Source: VXYL01 sp965243175
Lineage (GTDB): Bacteria > Pseudomonadota > Gammaproteobacteria > Pseudomonadales > Azotimanducaceae
Assembly: GCA_965243175.1 (NCBI GenBank)
Contig: OZ251532.1
Span: 4,402,001 to 4,466,000 of the forward strand
Length of the DNA stretch: 64,000 nt
Direction: 5' to 3'
In this document: one piece after another, positions 48,806-57,632 of the stretch
How positions within the stretch are numbered: the first letter of the stretch is position 1
Layout of the letters: each line of letters opens with the position of its first letter
Notes under the pieces: model-generated
Database searches by the model: none
Told to the model about the DNA's origin: nothing
The model's input: only the letters and a program-made list of their open reading frames with translations
Translations under genes and position numbers: made by a program

Positions 48806-50741
48806 CGGCAACGCCGGCTCGGGCCTCGGCACTCCCACGTTCCTAGGCTTCGGCGCCGCCCGACCGCGCAGCGGTTCCCCGGCACGGCCTTCGCCGTGGC
48901 GCTTCCTCGCGTTCGGCTTGGTGGTGGCGCTCGGCTGCCTCTACGCCGCGCCGAATCTCTTCCCGCCGGACTTCGCGCTGCAAGTCACCGTGGACAACGC
49001 CGAGCGGTCCGTGGACGAGGGCCTGCTCGACGAACTCGCGCAGCAGCTTGAATCAGCGGGCGTCGCGGTGGCCGGCCGCGAGCTGCTCGCCGATGGCGGG
49101 CTGCTCCGCGTCGGCAGCAGCGAAGACCAGCTGCGCGGCAGTTCGTTGCTGCGCCAGCGCCTGAATCCCGCCGGCGAGGAACGCCAATACGTCGTGGCGT
49201 TGAATCTCGCCTCCACCACGCCCCTTTGGCTGCGCGATCTCGGCGGCGAACCGATGGCGCTGGGGTTGGACCTCAAGGGTGGCGCCCATTTCGTCCTGCA
49301 GGTGGACATGGACCAGGCCCTCGCCAAGCGCCTCGGCGACGAAGTGGAGAAGATCAAGGACCTGCTCCGCGAGCAACGCATCCGCTACCGACGCGCGGAC
49401 AACGCAGTGAGCGGCAACGCGGTCCGCATCGGCTTCGTCACCCCGGATCTTCGCGCCCGCGCCGTGGCGATCATCGAGGAAGAGTTCCGGCAGCCGGACT
49501 ACATCGTTTCCGAAGAGGAGGTGGAAGGGCGCCCAGGCGTCGTCGTCACGGTGCAGCAGGCGAAGATCGACGAAATCGAAGACACCGCCATCGAACAGAA
49601 CCTCACCGGCCTGCGCAACCGCATCAACCAGCTTGGCGTCGCCGAACCGCTGGTGCAGAAGCTCGGCGGCTCGCGCATCGTCATCGACCTGCCCGGCGTG
49701 CAGGACAGCGCGGAAGCGAAGCGCAAGCTCAACAAGTTCGCCAATCTGGAGTTCCGTCTGGAAGCCCAAGCCAACGACCGGCCTTCGGACGTGGAGGACT
49801 GGCTCTACGAGGGCCGCGCCGTGAAGCTGAACAAGCGCGTCATCCTCACCGGCGACCGCGTGACGCACGCCGCCCAAGCGCGGGACCCCGAATCCGGCCT
49901 GCCGCAGGTGGACATCCGCCTGGACAGCCTAGGCGGCGAAATGTTCCAGGACGCCACCGCCCCGAACATCGGCCGCCGCATGGCCGTCATCTTCATCGAG
50001 CACAAGCCCATCGTCTCGGTCGAGGAAGTGGACGGCGAGCGCGTGGAGAAGCACGGCAGCCGGGCGGAGAAGCGCGTCATCAGCCTGGCGACGATCCAGG
50101 CCGCGCTCGGCTACAACTTCCGCATCACCGGCCTGACGCTGCGCGAAGCCCAGGAACTCGCCTTCCTGCTGCGCGCCGGAGCGCTGGCGGCGCCGATGTA
50201 CATCGTTGAGGAACGGACGGTCGGCGCTTCGCTCGGCGAAGAGAACATCGAGCGCGGGATGCTGGCGGTCGGCGTCGGCTTCGTGCTGGTGCTGATCTTC
50301 ATGGCCTTCTACTACAAGGTTTTCGGCCTCGTCGCGGACATCGCGTTGACGCTCAATCTGGTGGTGCTGGTGGCGGTGATGTCGCTGCTCGAAGCGACCC
50401 TGACGCTGCCCGGCATCGCCGGCATCGTGCTCACCGTCGGCATGGCGGTGGACGCCAACGTGCTCATCTTCTCGCGCATCCGCGAGGAACTGAAGACGCG
50501 CCCGCCCGCGCAGGCCATCCAGGCCGGCTACGACCGCGCCTTCCTGACGATTCTGGACGCCAACGTGACGACGCTGTTCGTCGCCCTGATCCTGCTGGCC
50601 ATCGGCAGCGGCCCGGTCGCCGGCTTCGCGGTCACCCTGTCCATCGGCATCGTCACCTCCATGTTCACGGCCATCTTCTGCTCGCGGGCGATGGTGGGCC
50701 TGATCTACGGCAGCCCGCGCCTCGAGAGAGTGCTGATTTGA
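48792..50741 (+). CDS. secD: Protein translocase subunit SecD
   Basis: 649 aa. It uses the proton gradient to pull exported proteins through SecYEG from the periplasmic side. A first membrane helix (FLAFGLVVALGCLYAAP) is followed by the large periplasmic P1 domain (LGLDLKGGAHFVLQVD, LTGLRNRINQLGVAEPLVQ, GGSRIVIDLPGVQD) and five C-terminal helices with GMAVDANVLIFSRIREEL. About 36 residues precede the first helix, longer than usual, and are Gly/Ser/Arg rich. The gene overlaps yajC by 14 nt and precedes secF by 49 nt. Confidence 0.97.
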   Translation: MRRSSGNAGSGLGTPTFLGFGAARPRSGSPARPSPWRFLAFGLVVALGCLYAAPNLFPPDFALQVTVDNAERSVDEGLLDELAQQLESAGVAVAGRELLADGGLLRVGSSEDQLRGSSLLRQRLNPAGEERQYVVALNLASTTPLWLRDLGGEPMALGLDLKGGAHFVLQVDMDQALAKRLGDEVEKIKDLLREQRIRYRRADNAVSGNAVRIGFVTPDLRARAVAIIEEEFRQPDYIVSEEEVEGRPGVVVTVQQAKIDEIEDTAIEQNLTGLRNRINQLGVAEPLVQKLGGSRIVIDLPGVQDSAEAKRKLNKFANLEFRLEAQANDRPSDVEDWLYEGRAVKLNKRVILTGDRVTHAAQARDPESGLPQVDIRLDSLGGEMFQDATAPNIGRRMAVIFIEHKPIVSVEEVDGERVEKHGSRAEKRVISLATIQAALGYNFRITGLTLREAQELAFLLRAGALAAPMYIVEERTVGASLGEENIERGMLAVGVGFVLVLIFMAFYYKVFGLVADIALTLNLVVLVAVMSLLEATLTLPGIAGIVLTVGMAVDANVLIFSRIREELKTRPPAQAIQAGYDRAFLTILDANVTTLFVALILLAIGSGPVAGFAVTLSIGIVTSMFTAIFCSRAMVGLIYGSPRLERVLI

Positions 50742-50790
50742 GCCGCGAAACCACCAGACGAGCCCCTCGCAAAATAGAGACTCACGCTGC

Positions 50791-51702
50791 ATGACCACGT
50801 TCGACTTCATGGGCTGGCGTCGCATCGCGACGGTCGTCTCGGCGGTGCTCGTGGTGATCTCCGTGGCGTCGGTGCTCTTCGCCGGCATCAACCGCGGCCT
50901 CGACTTCACCGGCGGCGTGGAAGTGGAGTTCGGCTTCCCGCAGGCGGTGGCGCCGGAAGAGGTCCGCCAAGTGCTGCAAGCCGCGGGCTACGAGAACGCC
51001 GTGGTGCAGCACTACGGCACCGAGACGGACGTGCTGGTGCGCATGCCGCCGGTGCCGAACGTCGACCAGTCGCAGCTTGGCGATGGCGTCGCCGCGGCCT
51101 TGGCGGAAGCGTTCTCGGAAGTGCAGCTGCGCCGCAACGACTTCGTGGGCCCTTCGGTGGGTGAGGAACTCACCGAGAACGGCGGCCTCGGCCTGCTCGT
51201 CGCCCTCGGCGCGGTGATGATCTACATCATGTGGCGCTTCACCGGCAAGTTCGCGGTCGGCGCCGTGACCGCCCTAGTACACGACGTGGTGATCGTCGTC
51301 GGCGCGTTCTCCGTCTTCCGCTGGACGTTCAACCTGCCGGAACTGGCGGCGCTGCTCGCCGTCATCGGCTATTCGCTCAACGACACCATCGTCGTCTCGG
51401 ACCGGGTGCGGGAGAACTTCCGCACGGTGCGGCGCGGCACCCCGGTGGAAATCGTCAACCGCTCCCTGAACCAGACCCTCGGCCGCACGTTGGTCACCTC
51501 GCTGACGACCCTCCTCGTGCTCGGCGCCCTCCTGATCGCCGGCGGCGAACAGATCTCCGGCTTCGCAACAGCGCTGGCCATCGGTGTCGTCGTCGGCACC
51601 TACTCGTCGATCTACGTCGCCGCCAACGTCCTCCTGGCAATGGGCATCAGCAAGCAGGACCTGGCGCTGCCAGAGAAAGAGGGCGTGGAAGAAACGCCCT
51701 GA
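50791..51702 (+). CDS. secF: Protein translocase subunit SecF
   Basis: 303 aa. It is the partner of SecD in the inner membrane, with six helices: FDFMGWRRIATVVSAVL region, RGLDFTGGVEVEF periplasmic start, then five C-terminal helices containing MIYIMWRFTGKFAVGAV, GYSLNDTIVVSDRVREN and LTTLLVLGALLIAGGE. The SLNDTIVV motif is the hallmark of SecF. It is followed not by suhB directly, as in many relatives, but by a Uma2-family gene. Confidence 0.97.
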   Translation: MTTFDFMGWRRIATVVSAVLVVISVASVLFAGINRGLDFTGGVEVEFGFPQAVAPEEVRQVLQAAGYENAVVQHYGTETDVLVRMPPVPNVDQSQLGDGVAAALAEAFSEVQLRRNDFVGPSVGEELTENGGLGLLVALGAVMIYIMWRFTGKFAVGAVTALVHDVVIVVGAFSVFRWTFNLPELAALLAVIGYSLNDTIVVSDRVRENFRTVRRGTPVEIVNRSLNQTLGRTLVTSLTTLLVLGALLIAGGEQISGFATALAIGVVVGTYSSIYVAANVLLAMGISKQDLALPEKEGVEETP

Positions 51703-51998
51703 AGAAACGGGTCCCACGAGGGCCCTCGAATCCTGACGCAAGAAGGCGGCGACGTTCCGGCGCACCGCGTGAATCGCCGGCGCAAGGGCAACCCGGCGAT
51801 GTCCATCGTTGAATGCCCCTTGCATCTTGAGTTCCTCCGCTCGCCTTCCTTCGCGGCAGCGCCAGCTTCGCCCCGTTTGTGCGAGATCGCTGTTTTTCGT
51901 GTGAGACATCGGCCATTCGTGACCACGCGCCCGAAACCGTGGTCCAGGATCGTGTCCGAACCCCAACGAGAGCGCGTCCGCCGTGCTATGTTTCAAGC
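51703..51998. other. Gap after secF with a short palindrome and an element-end-like string
   Basis: A 12-bp perfect palindrome CGAGGGCCCTCG lies at 51717-51728, 15 nt past the secF stop, without a following T run, so it is a doubtful terminator. At about 51900-51917 TGTGAGACATCGGCCATT matches a string at about 55546-55563 with one difference. No gene of convincing quality is seen here. Confidence 0.4.
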
Positions 51999-52835
51999 AT
52001 GACCGCCCAACCCCAGGCCAAGGGCGCAACGCCCGCGCAAGCCGAACCGCCACCGTTCGTCGAACAGTCGGCGAACGGCAGCGCCCTGCGCTTCGGCGCC
52101 GAGGCTCGCGAACCCTGGGACTACGTGCCCGTGCCCCCGTTCGTTTTGGACGCTGACGGCTATCTGGTCTCGGATTCCATGTCGCAGAACGAACGACATC
52201 TCAGGCGGCTTCTGGCCTATGCGCCGGCGCTCAAAATGTTCTACGAAGAGCGGGGTGGCGGCATGGTGGGTGCGGACCTGTCGATGCCCTACGTGCAGGG
52301 CAATCGGGGGAAGACGCTGTCGCCGGACCTGTTCGTGGCGCGGGAGGGCGAGGAGCGCGAGGACAGACCGTCCTACAAACTGTGGGAAGAGCCGCTGCCG
52401 GAGTTCGTGCTTGAGGATCTGTCGCCCAGCAACTGGCGCAAGGACGCGGTGGACAAGCGTGTGCTCTACCGGCGCCTTGGCGTGCAGGAGTACTGGATGT
52501 TCGACGAGACGGGGCACCGGCTGCGCGACGATTCTGGAGTGCGCCTTGGTGTGCGACTCGTCGGCTACCGGCTGTGCAAGGGCGACTACGAACGGATACC
52601 GGCCAACGACGCCGGCCGCCTGCCGAGCGAGGCGCTGGGGCTGGAGCTCTGCGTGAAGGACGATTTGGTGCGATTCTTCGACCCCGAGACGGCTAGCTAT
52701 TTGCCGACCCCGGCCGAGTACAAAGCCCAGGCAGCCGCCGAACGTGCCCGTCGAGAGTCCGCGGAACAACGCGAAGCCGCTGCGCTGGCGCGAGTCGAGG
52801 CCCTAGAAGCGCAACTGCGTTCCCACCGGGCGTAG
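51999..52835 (+). CDS. Uma2-family (DUF820) putative PD-(D/E)XK endonuclease
   Basis: 278 aa from the ATG at 51999. The core has the Uma2 pattern: a LSPDLFVAREGE strand with Asp, then PEFVLEDLSPSNWRKDAVDKRVLYRRLGVQEYWMFDE, with the Glu and Lys positions of a PD-(D/E)XK-like site (here EDLSP in place of the usual EVLSP). The C-terminal 50 residues are a charged Ala/Glu/Arg coiled coil (AAAERARRESAEQREAAALARVEALEAQ shortened here to its flavour). The family is highly multiplied in cyanobacteria and some symbionts and is of uncertain function. It separates secF from suhB and probably arrived by transfer. Confidence 0.85.
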   Translation: MTAQPQAKGATPAQAEPPPFVEQSANGSALRFGAEAREPWDYVPVPPFVLDADGYLVSDSMSQNERHLRRLLAYAPALKMFYEERGGGMVGADLSMPYVQGNRGKTLSPDLFVAREGEEREDRPSYKLWEEPLPEFVLEDLSPSNWRKDAVDKRVLYRRLGVQEYWMFDETGHRLRDDSGVRLGVRLVGYRLCKGDYERIPANDAGRLPSEALGLELCVKDDLVRFFDPETASYLPTPAEYKAQAAAERARRESAEQREAAALARVEALEAQLRSHRA

Positions 52836-52897
52836 TCCGCCACAGTGCCCGGTGGCGTCTCACCGCCACTGCCTACCACTTCCGCTTCGAACTCCGT

Positions 52898-53716
52898 TCA
52901 CCCCGCCATCAGCGCTTCGTCGCCATTCTTGCGGGCGCTCGCCCGCACTGCGCGCAGAATTTCGCGGAAGAGTTGCGGGTTGGCGGCGACCACGTTGCCC
53001 GTGTCCATGAACCGTTCCCCTCCAGCCGCATCGGCGACGAAGCCGCCCGCTTCGCGCACCATGACGGTGCTGGCGGCGATGTCCCAAGGCTTGAGTCCCA
53101 GTTCCAAGAAGCCGTCGATGCGCCCCGCGGCCACGTAGGCGAGATCGAGCGCTGCCGCGCCTTGGCGGCGGATGGTTCGGCAGCGCGTCATGAACTCCAG
53201 CAGCACGTCCGCGTAGGCGTCGAGGTGCTTGGCGACCACGTGGAAGGGCAGGCCGCCGCCGATGATGGCGTCGTCGATCTGCAACCGGCGCGAGACGCGC
53301 ATCCGCCGCCCGTTCAGATAGGCGCCGCCGCCCCGGCTGGCGATGAACTCTTCGTTGCGAACGTGATCCACCACCACGCCGTGCAGCAACGTCGCGCCGC
53401 GCACCACGGCAATCGAGGTGCAGAAGTGCGGGATGCCGTGCAGGAAGTTCGTCGTGCCGTCGAGCGGGTCGATGACCCACGTCGTCTCCGCATCCGGCGC
53501 CCGCGCCCCGCCTTCCTCGCCGAGGATGCCGTGCTCCGGGTAGGCCTTGAGGATCGTCTCGACAATGGCGTCTTCGGCGCGCCTGTCCACCTCGGAAACC
53601 AAGTCGTTCCGCCCCTTCTCCTCCACCGTGAGCGTGTCCACGCGATCCATCGATTGCAGGATGATCCGTCCGGCCCGACGCGCGGCCCGCAAAGCGATGT
53701 TGACGAGCGCTTCCAT
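52898..53716 (-). CDS. suhB: Inositol-1-monophosphatase family protein SuhB
   Basis: 272 aa. It is a magnesium-dependent phosphatase; in E. coli SuhB also associates with RNA polymerase and Nus factors in rRNA antitermination. Metal-binding motifs are LVSEVDRRAEDAI, ILGEEGG (Glu), WVIDPLDGTTNFLHGIPHF (two Asp) and LKPWDIAAS (Asp). The length fits (E. coli 267 aa). It diverges from trmJ, as in many gammaproteobacteria, and starts ATG at 53716; its start overlaps the region holding the trmJ promoter candidate. Confidence 0.95.
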   Translation of the reverse strand: MEALVNIALRAARRAGRIILQSMDRVDTLTVEEKGRNDLVSEVDRRAEDAIVETILKAYPEHGILGEEGGARAPDAETTWVIDPLDGTTNFLHGIPHFCTSIAVVRGATLLHGVVVDHVRNEEFIASRGGGAYLNGRRMRVSRRLQIDDAIIGGGLPFHVVAKHLDAYADVLLEFMTRCRTIRRQGAAALDLAYVAAGRIDGFLELGLKPWDIAASTVMVREAGGFVADAAGGERFMDTGNVVAANPQLFREILRAVRASARKNGDEALMAG

Positions 53717-53757
53717 TTGCGACTTCTGCCAAGGCGAGTCGAACTACACTAGCACGG
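53716..53757 (+). promoter_or_regulatory. Candidate promoter for trmJ
   Basis: CTTCTG at 53723-53728 and TACACT at 53745-53750 are 16 bp apart. The surrounding string TTTGCGACTTC...ACTACACTAGC matches the candidate at 35056-35095. A start of transcription near 53757 would leave only about 11 nt before an ATG at 53768, one reason to place the trmJ start at 53816. Confidence 0.45.
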
Positions 53758-53815
53758 TCTCTTTCCAATGGTTCGATGCGGCGAACGCGGCATCGCGCAC
53801 CCGGTGGCCCTTTGC

Positions 53816-54673
53816 ATGGACGGCATGGAACAAAGCGATCCCTCCGGCGAACTGCCGGCGACAGGCACGGGCGATGGCGCAAGCCCCCCGGAGCCGTTGG
53901 CGAACATCCGCATCGTGCTGGTGGAACCAAGCCACCCGGGCAACATCGGCGCCGCGGCCCGGGCGATGAAGACCATGGGCCTAGGCGACTTGGCGCTGGT
54001 GCGTCCCAAACGCTTCCCGGACCCCCAGGCGCAATGGCGTGCGGCTGCTGCGGTGGACGTCCTCGAGAGCGCCCGAATCTTCGACGACCTCGACGCCGCC
54101 ATCGCCGACTGCGGCCTGATCGCCGGCACCAGCGCCCGCGCCCGCAGAGTCCCCTGGCCGACGCAAACGGCTGCGGAGTTCGCCGCTGGCGTGGCCGAAC
54201 GCGGCCTCGGCGGGCGCCCGGCGGCGGTCCTGTTCGGCCGCGAAGCCAGCGGGCTGGCCAACGAGGAACTGCAGCGCTGCAACTGGCACGTCGTCATCCC
54301 CGCCCATCCCGCCTATTCGTCGCTGAACCTGGCGATGGCCGTGCAGGTGGTCTGCTACGAACTCCACCGCGCCTTCGCCGAAACCAGCGCGGCCGGCCCT
54401 GGCGAAGTCTGGGATCGCCGCCTCGCCAGCGCCGAACAGCTGGCGGGCTTCTACGCGCACTTGGAGAAGGTGCTGCTGGCCATCGATTTCCAACAGGCCG
54501 ACGGCTCCCGCGCCGCCCTGGTGCGCCTGCGCCGACTGTTCAGCCGCGTCTCCCTGGACGAAACCGAAACGGCCATGCTGCGCGGCATCCTCACCCATGT
54601 GGAACGGGCGCTCGGCCCCGCGAGCGGCCCCACCGAGGGCCGAAGGGTGCCGACCGGCTGCTCGACGCCATGA
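53816..54673 (+). CDS. trmJ: tRNA (cytidine/uridine-2'-O)-methyltransferase TrmJ
   Basis: About 285 aa. A SPOUT-class enzyme that 2'-O-methylates position 32 of tRNAs. The trefoil-knot motifs are IRIVLVEPSHPGNIGAAARAMKTMGL, VLFGREASGLANEEL and PAYSSLNLAMAVQVVCYEL. The C-terminal helical tail TAMLRGILTHVERAL matches the normal family end. After it about 20 residues (GPASGPTEGRRVP...) are read into a foreign Fic remnant, so the 3' end has been altered by an insertion or deletion. ATG codons at 53768, 53816 and 53825 are all possible; the N-terminus before NIRIVLVE is variable. Confidence 0.92.
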   Translation: MDGMEQSDPSGELPATGTGDGASPPEPLANIRIVLVEPSHPGNIGAAARAMKTMGLGDLALVRPKRFPDPQAQWRAAAAVDVLESARIFDDLDAAIADCGLIAGTSARARRVPWPTQTAAEFAAGVAERGLGGRPAAVLFGREASGLANEELQRCNWHVVIPAHPAYSSLNLAMAVQVVCYELHRAFAETSAAGPGEVWDRRLASAEQLAGFYAHLEKVLLAIDFQQADGSRAALVRLRRLFSRVSLDETETAMLRGILTHVERALGPASGPTEGRRVPTGCSTP

Positions 54674-55308
54674 GCGCGTGGGAAACCTACCTCAACGACG
54701 ATGCGCCGGATCGGCTGGTGCAACTCGCCGTTCTGCATGCCGAGTTCGAGGCGCTGCACCCGTTTCTGGACGGCAATGGCCGCTTGGGGCTGATGCTGGT
54801 GCCGCTGTTCCTCTGGAAATGCCGCCTCATCAGCAAACCCATGTTCTACATCAGCGCCTGTTTCGAAGCGCGGCGCGACGTTTACTACGACAGGCTGCTT
54901 GCCGTCTCCCGGGACGATGCTTGGACTGAATGGTGCCGGTTCTTCCTGGAGGCGGTGCGGGCGGCGATGAGCGCCGTCCGCTGCAACCCGGACATGGCCG
55001 CCAAGCATCGGCAGCTGGTCGCCGACGGCAAGCCGGGGAAGGTCGCCCTGGTGGCCGTCATGCGCAAGCTCGTCCTGCTCGCCAACGTCCTGCTCCGCGA
55101 CGACCGGCTCTGGACGCCCAGAGCGGGCGGCCAGCACGACGCGCCGCCGCCGGAAGCGACCGGGGACGCCGGCGGCCCTTCGGGCGTTGGCGAAGGGAGC
55201 CTCGGCGACCGCAGCCAAGGCCCGAAGGGCCAGCCGCCATCCTCCGGCGCCTCCGCCAGCGAACAGCCGAGCGCGGGCATCGGCCCGCCGCTCCCAACCC
55301 TCGCCTGA
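54670..55308 (+). CDS. Chimeric remnant: C-terminal Fic domain joined to an IS110-type transposase tail
   Basis: 212 aa by its open frame, starting ATGA over the trmJ stop. Residues 1-96 are the back half of a Fic domain: HPFLDGNGRLGL (the canonical HPFxDGNGRxxR with its final Arg replaced by Leu) and YYDRLLAVSRDDAWTEWCRFFLEAV. From about residue 97 to 150 it becomes the end of an IS110-family transposase (RCNPDMAAKHRQLVADGKPGK, VALVAVMRKLVLLANVLLRD). The rest is low-complexity Pro/Gly/Ser. The Fic N-terminal half and any antitoxin-like inhibitory helix are missing, so AMPylation activity is doubtful. It is probably non-functional debris, though still open. Confidence 0.7.
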   Translation: MSAWETYLNDDAPDRLVQLAVLHAEFEALHPFLDGNGRLGLMLVPLFLWKCRLISKPMFYISACFEARRDVYYDRLLAVSRDDAWTEWCRFFLEAVRAAMSAVRCNPDMAAKHRQLVADGKPGKVALVAVMRKLVLLANVLLRDDRLWTPRAGGQHDAPPPEATGDAGGPSGVGEGSLGDRSQGPKGQPPSSGASASEQPSAGIGPPLPTLA

Positions 55309-55369
55309 ACCCCCAAGGCACCACTGGAAGCATGACCAGCCAAGGAGGCCATCTCAAAGACCACTTGCA

Positions 55370-55531
55370 ACATAGATACTCCAGCGAGTCCAGGTCGATC
55401 TTCTCAAGCACTCCGCTAGGCAGCACGCTGCGCAGCAGGTCCGCGACCATGTCCGGGAAGGAGTAGAGGCGCTTGTAGATGGGGTCGCTGGTGGCTTTGA
55501 TTTCGTCCACGCGGGGAACGATAGCCGGCAT
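55370..55531 (-). pseudogene. 5' fragment of an Rpn-family recombination-promoting nuclease gene
   Basis: The ATG at 55531 begins MPAIVPRVDEIKATSDPIYK, then RLYSFPDMVADLLRSVLP and LEKIDLDSLEYL, the characteristic opening of Rpn/DUF4351-type PD-(D/E)XK proteins. Homology stops after about 53 residues, near 55370, where the sequence changes to unrelated text bordering the Fic/IS110 remnant. The nuclease core is missing, so this is a truncated gene. Confidence 0.6.
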
Positions 55532-55970
55532 GGGGCGTCGACCATGTGAGACATCGCCCATTGGGCACGTAGGAAATCTCTGCTTCCTCACGTCCGACAT
55601 CACCCATGCCGGCTGTAGGACATTTGCCATTTTTCCGCAAGTCGGCGGCACTGGCCAGCGCCCCCGCAAGAGAGGACATGCCCGCTGGTCGAGGACGACC
55701 AAGTCGCCTACGCTCCATCCGGTTTCGCCGCAGCGCGCTGGCGACTCCGGCATGGCGTGCGTCAGGGGATGGCGCTTGTGCGCCTGTTCATGACCACCTC
55801 GATGCCCGCAACACCGCCAGCACCCTCTCCGCCGCCTACGGTTGTGGCGGAGAGCAGCGCACCAAAGAACGCCGGCACCCTCGGATCAGGGCGGTACCTG
55901 ACGCCGCACACCTGTACATGCAGCAGCGGGTGCTTTGACCCTCCATCCGCAGAGGGCTAATGTGCCTTCC
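55532..55970. other. Gene-poor stretch with short repeated strings resembling element ends
   Basis: Three related strings lie close together: GACATCGCCCATT at about 55551, GACATCACCCATG at about 55597 and GACATTTGCCATT at about 55619. The first belongs to an 18-base match with about 51900. Clustered copies of this type are usual near the ends of some insertion sequences. From about 55670 to 55970 I see no recognisable gene. Confidence 0.4.
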
Positions 55971-57542
55971 ATGAGCGCAGCGCAGGGACTCGTCGCCAAG
56001 GGCAAGCTGCCCATCGGCATCCAGACCTTCCGGGAGATCCGCGAGGAGGGGTACTACTACGTGGACAAGACGGCCCTCATCGGGCAGCTGGCGGAGCGCG
56101 GCAAGCACTACTTCCTCTCCCGCCCGCGGCGCTTCGGCAAGAGCCTGCTGCTGGACACCATCAAGGAGCTGTTCGAGGGCAGCGAGCCGCTGTTCCGGGA
56201 GCTGGCCATCCACGGGCAGTGGGACTGGGGCGTCCGCCACCCGGTGCTGCGGCTCAGCTTCGGTTCCGGGGAGTTCAACCAGCCCGGCGAGTTGCAGACC
56301 CGCTTCCGGGAGATGCTGCGGCCCATCGGCGACTCGGTCGGCGTCGGCATGGAAGGCTCGACGGCCGCCGGATGCCTCGCTGCGGTGATCGAGGCGTTGC
56401 GAGCGCGCGACGCGCGACGGGTCGTGGTGCTGGTGGACGAGTACGACAAGCCGATTCTCGACGCGCTGGACGCGCCGGAAATCGCCCGCGCCAACAGGGA
56501 CTTCCTGCGCGGCGTCTATTCCGTCGTCAAGGACCGCGACGAGGACATCGAGTTCACGCTGCTTACGGGGGTCAGCAAGTTCTCCAAGGTGAGCCTCTTT
56601 TCGGGCATGAACAACCTCGAGGACATCACCCTCGACCCGAGCTATTCAGCCATCTGCGGCTACCGCGAACAGGACTTGATCGACGTGTTCGCGCTGGAAC
56701 TCGAAGGCTTGGACCTCAAGGAGGTGCGCCGCTGGTACAACGGCTACAACTGGCGGGGCGAGGAGAAGGTCTACAACCCCTTCGACATCCTGCTGCTGTT
56801 CCGGCAGCGCGAGTTCAAGGCGCACTGGTTCGAGACCGGCTCGCCGAAGTTCCTCATCGACACGCTCCTTCGGCGCGGCGTTCCCACTCTGGACCTGGAC
56901 GGCATGGTCGGCTCCGAGGCGCTGCTTTCCGCCTTCGACGTCGACGAGATGTCGGTCGAGGCGCTGCTGTTCCAGACCGGCTACCTGACCATCGTCGGCG
57001 AGGACGCGGAGGACGGCCTGGTGCAGTACCGGCTGGGCTATCCGAACCGGGAGGTGCGCCAGAGCCTCAACGAACGCCTGCTGATGGCGCTGCTGCCGGA
57101 CGCCTCGCGGCGGCTGGCGCAGAGGGCCTCGCTGCGCAAGCTGCTCGCGGCCGACGACTTCGCGGGTCTGGAGGCGCTGCTGCGGTCGGTCTTCGCCGCC
57201 ATTCCGCACCAGTGGCACACGCGGAACGACATCCGCGGCTACGAGGGGTACTACGCCAGCGTGGTCTACTCCTACTTCGCATCGCAGGGCTTGGAACTGG
57301 TCGCCGAGGACAGCACCAGCGGCGGCCGCGCGGACATGACCGTGCGCCACGGCCAGAGCGTCTACGTGTTCGAGTTCAAGCTGGCGGATCGCGGGGCGCC
57401 TGGAACGGCGCTGGCGCAGATCAAGGACAAGGGCTACGCCGAGAAGTACCGCCAGCCGGGCCGCCCCGTCCACCTGATCGGCGTCGAGTTCAGCGCCGAG
57501 GAACGCAACATCGCCGCCTTCGAGGTGGAGCGGGCCGCGTGA
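55971..57542 (+). CDS. AAA-ATPase-like (DUF1703) protein with PD-(D/E)XK nuclease domain
   Basis: 523 aa. The N-terminal AAA-ATPase-like domain opens with LPIGIQTFREIREEGYYYVDKT and carries a Walker A-like FLSRPRRFGKSLLLDT and a Walker B-like VVVLVDEYDKPILD. The C-terminal PD-(D/E)XK_9 domain has GGRADMTVRHGQSVYVFEFKLA (Asp, Glu, Lys) and a final ALAQIKDKGYAEKY. The family is common and often multicopy in Bacteroidetes and symbionts; its role is unsettled. The ATG at 55971 (MSAAQGLVAKGK) is chosen since homology begins just after it. It looks intact amid broken mobile genes. Confidence 0.88.
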   Translation: MSAAQGLVAKGKLPIGIQTFREIREEGYYYVDKTALIGQLAERGKHYFLSRPRRFGKSLLLDTIKELFEGSEPLFRELAIHGQWDWGVRHPVLRLSFGSGEFNQPGELQTRFREMLRPIGDSVGVGMEGSTAAGCLAAVIEALRARDARRVVVLVDEYDKPILDALDAPEIARANRDFLRGVYSVVKDRDEDIEFTLLTGVSKFSKVSLFSGMNNLEDITLDPSYSAICGYREQDLIDVFALELEGLDLKEVRRWYNGYNWRGEEKVYNPFDILLLFRQREFKAHWFETGSPKFLIDTLLRRGVPTLDLDGMVGSEALLSAFDVDEMSVEALLFQTGYLTIVGEDAEDGLVQYRLGYPNREVRQSLNERLLMALLPDASRRLAQRASLRKLLAADDFAGLEALLRSVFAAIPHQWHTRNDIRGYEGYYASVVYSYFASQGLELVAEDSTSGGRADMTVRHGQSVYVFEFKLADRGAPGTALAQIKDKGYAEKYRQPGRPVHLIGVEFSAEERNIAAFEVERAA

Positions 57543-57632
57543 TGGGCTCTCGTCCAACAACCGGCACCTATGGACAAGCCGCCCCGCTTGCGAGACAGTA
57601 GGCTTCAGTTGGAGGACGCACAAGGGGGAGCT

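Noticed and set aside
51717..51728. Rho-independent terminator after secF
   Set aside because: The 12-bp palindrome has no loop and no following T run, so it is noted only as a palindrome.
54885..55373. Minus-strand 162-codon frame as a gene
   Set aside because: It is antisense to the Fic/IS110 remnant and low in complexity, without family resemblance.
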